Source of the DNA: Helianthus annuus
Taxonomy: Eukaryota > Streptophyta > Magnoliopsida > Asterales > Asteraceae
Assembly: GCF_002127325.2 (NCBI RefSeq)
Contig: NC_035435.2
Coordinates: 8,864,423 to 8,928,422, forward strand
Reading direction: 5' to 3'
Length of the DNA stretch: 64,000 nt
Shown here: piece after piece, positions 58,590 to 64,000 of the stretch
Numbering within the stretch: the first letter of the stretch is position 1
Layout: the number at the start of each line of letters is the position of its first letter
The notes under the pieces: generated by a model
Seen by the model: the letters and a program-made list of their open reading frames with translations, nothing else
What the model was told of the DNA's origin: nothing
Databases searched by the model: none
Position numbers and translations under genes: made by a program

Positions 58590-59609
58590 TCTATCTATCT
58601 ACAGAAATCAACTTTTGGACACGTGCCATCATTAAATGTATCCTCAAATCTATACTTATCTTATATTAACTAAATAAATAAATAATAAATTAATATTTTT
58701 AAAATATTATTATACATTAATAAAATATTATTCTCAAATCTAAATTGTTAATTATTAACATCTAAATAAGCAACTTCAACATGCATACATGTGTTGTAAC
58801 ATGTGCTTAAGGAGTTTTAAAAAAAAAAAACTAGAATTTTTTTTTTTTACCCTAAAGTTTTTATCTTTAACAATTTAAGTTTAATCTTTGTTTCCTTTTA
58901 ACCCTAAAGTTTTAATATTTGACAATTTGAGTTTAAAGTTTTAATCTTTGGTAATTTAACCCTTTTAATTAATTTGATTTTTCACTTCTAATTCAAAAGT
59001 TTATATCTTATACGATTTAACCACTTTGATTAATTTGATTTTTCACTTCTAATTCAAAAGTTTCCATCTTTTGCAATTTAACTACTTTGATTTTTTTTAC
59101 TTATGTGTGGTAATCTTGGCTTTGGGGGTTTTTTAAACAAAAAAATGGTTATGCATATGGTTGTTAAAACCTTGGCTTTTGGGGGTTTTTAAAAAAAATT
59201 AATTTTTTTACTTTTCACCGAAAAGTATTTCATAAATTACTTTTAACCCAAAACTATTTGTTTTTTTTACTTTTAACACAAAACTTTTTATCTTTTGCAA
59301 TCTATCCTCACAACTTTTTTTATTTTCAGCTTTGGTCCTTTATAGTTTTTGTTTTCCGCAAATTTTTCGCTTTATACTTCGTTCTAAATTTTGTGACTTA
59401 ACACATCAGAACGTGCGTCTTTGGTTTAACGTTTTTACGTTTTGTTCTAAATCTTACGAGTTAACACGACGCAACGTTCGTGTGTGGGTGAACGTTTTTA
59501 CATCGTCTATTTTTTCCCGTTTGACAGGTTCAACATAACGTGCGCGTCTTAAATCGAATTAGTTATAACTAAAGAATCCCCGCCGTATTGCGGCGGGTCG
59601 TAATTCTAG
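58590..59609 (+). mobile_element. Helitron C, about 1.02 kb
   Basis: 5' TCTATCTATCTACAGAAATC then AACTTTTGGACACGTGCCAT, preceded by A. 3' CCCCGCCGTATTGCGGCGGG hairpin then CTAG (59606-59609) and T. It is non-coding. The 5' end might instead belong to the longer unit ending at 60362. Confidence 0.6.
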
Positions 59610-59610
59610 T

Positions 59611-60362
59611 TTAATATATTTTTAAAACAAATACCTCTCTTTATTAAATATATCAATAATAAATTATTATTAAATTTATCATAATTTATTAAAAATATAA
59701 CTTTTTATTATTTGGTATACAAAATTGTATTTATTCAACTCGTGTAAAATACGGGGTTTTTAAAAATAATTTTTTATTATTTACTATTCAAAGTTACATT
59801 TATATTGTAATACACGAAGTTTTAAAGATATAACTTTTTATCATTTGCTATGTAAAAGTAGATTTATTTAATACGTGTATACATGGGGGGTTTTTAAGGA
59901 TATATTTTTTTTATTATTTGGTAGATTTTTCAACTCCACTATACATGAGTTTTTTTAAAGATACGACTTTCTTAGTATTTAATATACAAAATTACATTTA
60001 TTTAATTCGTGTAATACACATAGTTTTTATAGATATAACTCTTTTTTAGATCTATTCAACATGTGTAATATACAGGGTTTTTAAGGATGCAATTTTTTTA
60101 TTATTCGGTAGATTTATTCAACCCGATTATACACGGGTTTTTTAAAGATACGACATTTTTAGTATTTAGTATACAAAATTATATTTATTTAATCTGTGTA
60201 ATACACATGGTTTTTAAAGATATATTTTTTATTATTTGATATGTAAACTTACATTTATTTAACCCATACAATATACAGGGTTCATAAAAATATAACTTTT
60301 TGTTATTTAGTATATAAAATTACATTTATTCAACCCGTGTAATACACGGGGTTCTAACCTAG
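59611..60362 (+). mobile_element. Helitron D 3' part with tandem repeats
   Basis: About nine 70-75-base units (59690-60358) of TTTATTCAACCCGTGTAATA plus TATAACTTTTTATTATTTGG type. The terminal hairpin CCCGTGTAATACACGGGG is followed by TTCTAACCTAG (CTAG 60359-60362) and T. The 5' end is either upstream of Helitron C or shared with it. Confidence 0.6.
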
Positions 60363-60363
60363 T

Positions 60364-62429
60364 ATTATATAAACATAACTTGATAAACCTGTTATAAACT
60401 AATTAACAACTATAAGACAAGCCCATTTACACTATTTACACTGAAACATGTTTTTTTTTTTTAACGACAAGGAACGATGTGTCAACCACCGTGACACATC
60501 TTAGGGCATGAATTTTATATTAAGGATCATCTATCCTGATACTGGGCCTGGATCACGGATCCTTAACGGATAACACAGGGAGTATGAGGATCCAGGATCC
60601 TTACGATTATTTATGTTTTAACATTTGTTCCTTGTGTTTTCAGTTTACTATTGCAGGCACTTGTGGTCTGAGTTATGGAGGGAATCTCGGAGGAATATGC
60701 TTCTAGTTATGCACATGCATGAGTCTGATGACCGTTGTGGTGATCGTGGATAACTTGCTTGATTTTCGGATAGTTGGTTAGTAGGATTTTTTTGTTATTT
60801 CTTAAACGGGTAACAAGCTCATATTAGACACACGACTGCTCTCATTCGAATCTCAGAAAGATATTGGCGAACACACACGCTCACATTAGAAATCATTGTA
60901 TTGAGCTTGTTATCATCCAAAGTTGTAACCTTTTTTGATCAATAAAGTTGATAGTGATAGTTTTCACTATCCTAGGTTTTTTATGCTAGAGATCATTCAT
61001 TGATCATGGATTTTTTTCTCGTATAAATCCTTGTGTCCATTGCCATTTTTATTCAATTGTTGTTCATACACTTGCTCATTTAACCAAGCATCCAACCTCA
61101 CAAAAATCAGATTTGGTTACATTATCCTTGGGTCACAAGGAACACCAAGTCTTTCCTCTACCACTCCACCCCTATCTCATTGGCAGTGAAACACACAAGT
61201 CCATTTTTCAGCTAAAACCATCAACCATTAAACCTAAATGCAACATAATCATTTCAAACAATGAAATGGAACACCATTTAGCCTATCCATTTTTTTAAAT
61301 TAAAAAACAACAACCTAATGAAAAAAATGAGATAGCCGCATTTTTTTATTAACCGCCTCCCCCACAAGTCGACTTTTTAAACTAAAAACTCAATCACAGC
61401 TTCTGCTGAGACACCTACTGTCGCGGTTTGTAGGGTCATGCATTTCGGTTTTGGGTTTTTAAAAACCACTCACTTTCATTTTTTCCATTCGACTGCTTTC
61501 AATTTTCACAAAGGGTTAGGTTCGGTTTTAGGTTTTTTGGCTTTGCTATCTGAGTTTGTAAATTTTGGGGCCAAAAACAGGTTTTGCTGTTACTCGGCTC
61601 GACGCTGTCGCTGCTAAAAAATTTCTGGCCCCATATACTAATGTGATGCATTCATATATTGATGTAGAGCTTTTGTGAATCAGATGCAAGTATGCAACCA
61701 TACAAAACTTGTTTATATGCATCATGATAACAAACCGTATAAAATTGTAAAAACATGCTTAAATTTTTTTTTTTTTTTTGCAAGGTTTTCTTTTTCACTA
61801 TATTTTTCTCAGGTTTTCTCCTATATGGGCTCATGGGCTAGACGTCGCTTTCAAGGAATATCGATATGGTCCCACCTGACACGACATGTAGTGTGCGTAA
61901 AAGTGAGAGTACGATCACACGCCGTGATTGGCTACACGTTGTTTTCCAAATGTACTCGTTGTCTCATCTGCCCTCAGCCATTAGCGAAGACCGTGGAGCA
62001 GTGAAGTGTCGCATACTGATTGGCAACATATGATTATCCTTTGTACTGTTTGTTTTGCCTGCACAATTGATCATCGTGAGGATCGTCTGGGACAGAGTCT
62101 AGCGTATGTGGATTGGCTGCAGGCTACTGCGACTTGTCCTGATGGTCTTCTAATGCTGGTATAGTTGCGTGTCCGCGGGAGTGGCCCGCGGAAAAACCTT
62201 GGACCCAGCTGAGTGTTTAGATTTCAGTATGGCTATGGTCCTGCGCAGGCAAGGGCTGGGTCGCAAGCTGCACTGCATTTCAGACCATACCCCTTCAAAC
62301 ATGTTCTTATACAATTTTACCAAAAGATAAACTACATCATACTACATCCTAATTGGGATTCGTATTAGAACCTTGTCAAAAACATGGATCATAACAACAA
62401 ACCTACCCAAACCAGAAGCTTAATCCCAA
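60364..62429. other. No supported gene
   Basis: 60480-61010 has an LTR-like look (GGATCC-rich repeats at 60540-60600; AATAAAG near 60941) without fixed ends. 61600-62280 is GC-richer with short frames, none recognised. An inverted CCGCGGG...CCCGCGG lies near 62172-62191. Confidence 0.35.
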
Positions 62430-62536
62430 TGTTCTTAAAATAAATACAAGATCCAAAAGATACATAACTCAAATGATCCAACTCGTTCTTAAAATAAATA
62501 CAAGATCCAAAGATATAAAACTCAAATTATCCAACT
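62430..62536. repeat. 54-bp tandem duplication
   Basis: GTTCTTAAAATAAATACAAG begins at 62430 and 62484; units are nearly identical. Confidence 0.85.
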
Positions 62537-62549
62537 CTAAACACTCTCA

Positions 62550-62661
62550 AAAGATTATCAATATGATAAACTTCACACGACACATAAAATCAACAACTAC
62601 GCAATAAAGATTATCAATATGATAAACTTCACACAACACATAAAATCAACAACTACGCGAT
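62550..62661. repeat. 56-bp tandem duplication
   Basis: AAAGATTATCAATATGATAA begins at 62550 and 62606; units differ at one or two bases. Confidence 0.9.
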
Positions 62662-63443
62662 CTGATTCAAGGTGAATGAAGATCACTACGTAGCAAACCC
62701 AAAATCGCCTAGCAGGGCCGATTAAACCGTATTAGAGATCCAAAGCAAACTAAATATCGGGGGCCCTACACCCTTTCCAAAAATCATATTATAGCTTAAG
62801 AATTTCAAGACCTCCATTAAACAAATTTTACGACAAATCAACCACAATGAGGTTCTTGTTTGATAGAAATGAAGATGGGAGATTTCACCATTAAAGTGAA
62901 AAGCGGAGGTTTCTAAGAGTTTTGTTCATAATAAAGAAAAGGAAAAATAATCGAACAGATTTATGTTTTGGGGAAAATATCAAATAGGAAGTTTATTTTA
63001 TGTGAGAAGTCTAAGTAGCCATATGGTATTGACATGTGTCTTTTTTTTAAATTTAAGATGGAGGGCATTTTGGTGTATTTACATTTTTATCTAAAAAGCC
63101 CTAGATTCATATATGAACCACATCTTCATCATCTCTATAGCCACCATTGCTCCACCACCACAACACGCATCTCTACCACCAGAACACCATATCCACTGCC
63201 ATAACCGCTCCATAACCACCACCACACCACCGTACTAAAACTCTTCTACCAGTCGGAACCACTGTTTACACCACAATTTACCTCCGTCTGACCACCATAA
63301 CCTACCACCACTCCATCGTAAACCACTGGTCATTGCCATTTAAAACCTTACCCCTAAAACCCAAAACCTGGAAACTACGACACCCCTTCTTCACCACCAT
63401 CGGACCAACCACCTTAAACAGTACCCACCTTCTTTCAACATGT
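62662..63443. other. No supported gene; CCACCA-rich stretch
   Basis: 63120-63330 is rich in CCACCA on the + strand, like a plant gene leader or transposon-captured leader. Short frames only. Confidence 0.4.
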
Positions 63444-63777
63444 ATTGCGTTCAGGGGCGGCCCTTATGGTGTGCGAGGAGGACTTCCGCACAAGGTCCGT
63501 GATTTCGAGAGGCACGAGATTTAAAAAAAATCAATATATATATGTTATTTAAGAAAAAAGTGTAAACCCATACAAATCCAATATAGAGGCCATTATCAAA
63601 TACCTTTTTATGTTTTATAATTTACCCAACTTAACATTAGGTATATTGGGCCCAACCCAATACTAAGATGATTTTAAAAAAAAATAAAAATAAAAAAACA
63701 ATTTTCGGTAAAGCTTATGGGCACATTTTCAAGCTCGACAGAGTACGTGAATTCTCAGAGACGCCATTGATTGCGTT
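63444..63777. mobile_element. hAT-like element, 318 bp, 8-bp TSD
   Basis: The element spans 63452-63769. Left end CAGGGGCGGCCCT, right end (reversed) CAATGGCGTCTCT, an imperfect match. ATTGCGTT is duplicated at 63444-63451 and 63770-63777. No coding. Confidence 0.7.
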
Positions 63778-63854
63778 TTCTGGATATAAGGTGCCCTTTT
63801 CTGTTATTATTGTTTAATCAAGAATACAACTGGTTGCTTTCCTTTATGCTACTA

Positions 63855-64000
63855 CTAGGTTATAAACCCGTGTATTACACGGGTTGAATAAATAAATTTT
63901 ATATACCAAATAATAAAACATTATATTTTTAAAAGCCTCCTTTATTGCATAGGTTGAAGAAATGTAATTTTATATATTAAATAATAAAATAAGTTATATC
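63855..64000 (-). mobile_element. Helitron 3' end, runs out of the window
   Basis: On the minus strand: AACCCGTGTAATACACGGGT, then TTATAACCTAG with CTAG at 63855-63858 and host T. The 70-75-bp unit repeats of 46553 and 59690 begin again here. Confidence 0.7.

Noticed and set aside
61675..62004. 109-codon frame
   Set aside because: No start or splice context, a poly-F stretch from a T run, and no familiar motif.

Overview
This window looks like nuclear DNA of a flowering plant: it is AT-rich and intron-bearing, has almost no long reading frames, and is packed with nested plant transposons. The mix of elements (long LTRs opening TGTCACACCC, Helitrons with GC hairpins and CTAG ends, hAT and Mutator MITEs, tRNA-type SINE, Ty1-copia) fits a eudicot with a large repeat-rich genome. 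Asteraceae is my best guess from the look of the repeats, but I could not test it. No bacterial operon, CRISPR array, rRNA gene or intact tRNA gene was seen.

Layout. 1-4030: an ORF1-like 'plant transposon protein' gene split in frame by a 2,281-bp solo LTR. 4140-8558: a decayed, 5'-truncated Ty1-copia copy carrying a 1,016-bp hAT element. 8881-15441: a complete 6.56-kb LTR element with almost identical LTRs but a dead interior. 15447-19600: mostly non-coding, with a possible gene fragment and nested hAT-like repeats. 19696-20700: the clearest host gene, a trihelix transcription factor. 20996-26600: MITEs, two Mutator-type fold-back elements, a SINE with 16-bp target duplications, and an LTR-element primer site. 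26590-30150: GGTACC-rich repeats and Helitron ends. 30150-34600: largely featureless, AT-rich. 34600-37705: an exon fragment of a DUF726/TMCO4-like hydrolase beside two LTRs. 37770-43077: an LTR and primer-binding site followed by a large array of a 123-bp hairpin-forming minisatellite with a higher-order repeat. 43154-44420: a multi-exon degenerate gene. 45320-52680: nested Helitrons, one carrying four captured exons with consistent phases, and a Mutator element. 52758-54942: a small two-exon gene on the minus strand. 55098-64000: a possible solo LTR, hAT elements, Helitron ends and their 70-75-bp tandem repeats.

How it fits together. There is no pathway here. Only the trihelix gene and the 138-residue minus-strand gene look like possibly working host genes. 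The rest is transposon archaeology, with insertion order readable from nesting and target-site duplications. The most unusual locus is the 123-bp array (38.3-43.1 kb): each unit holds a 22-bp perfect inverted repeat, the period is a multiple of three, and both strands stay open for long stretches.
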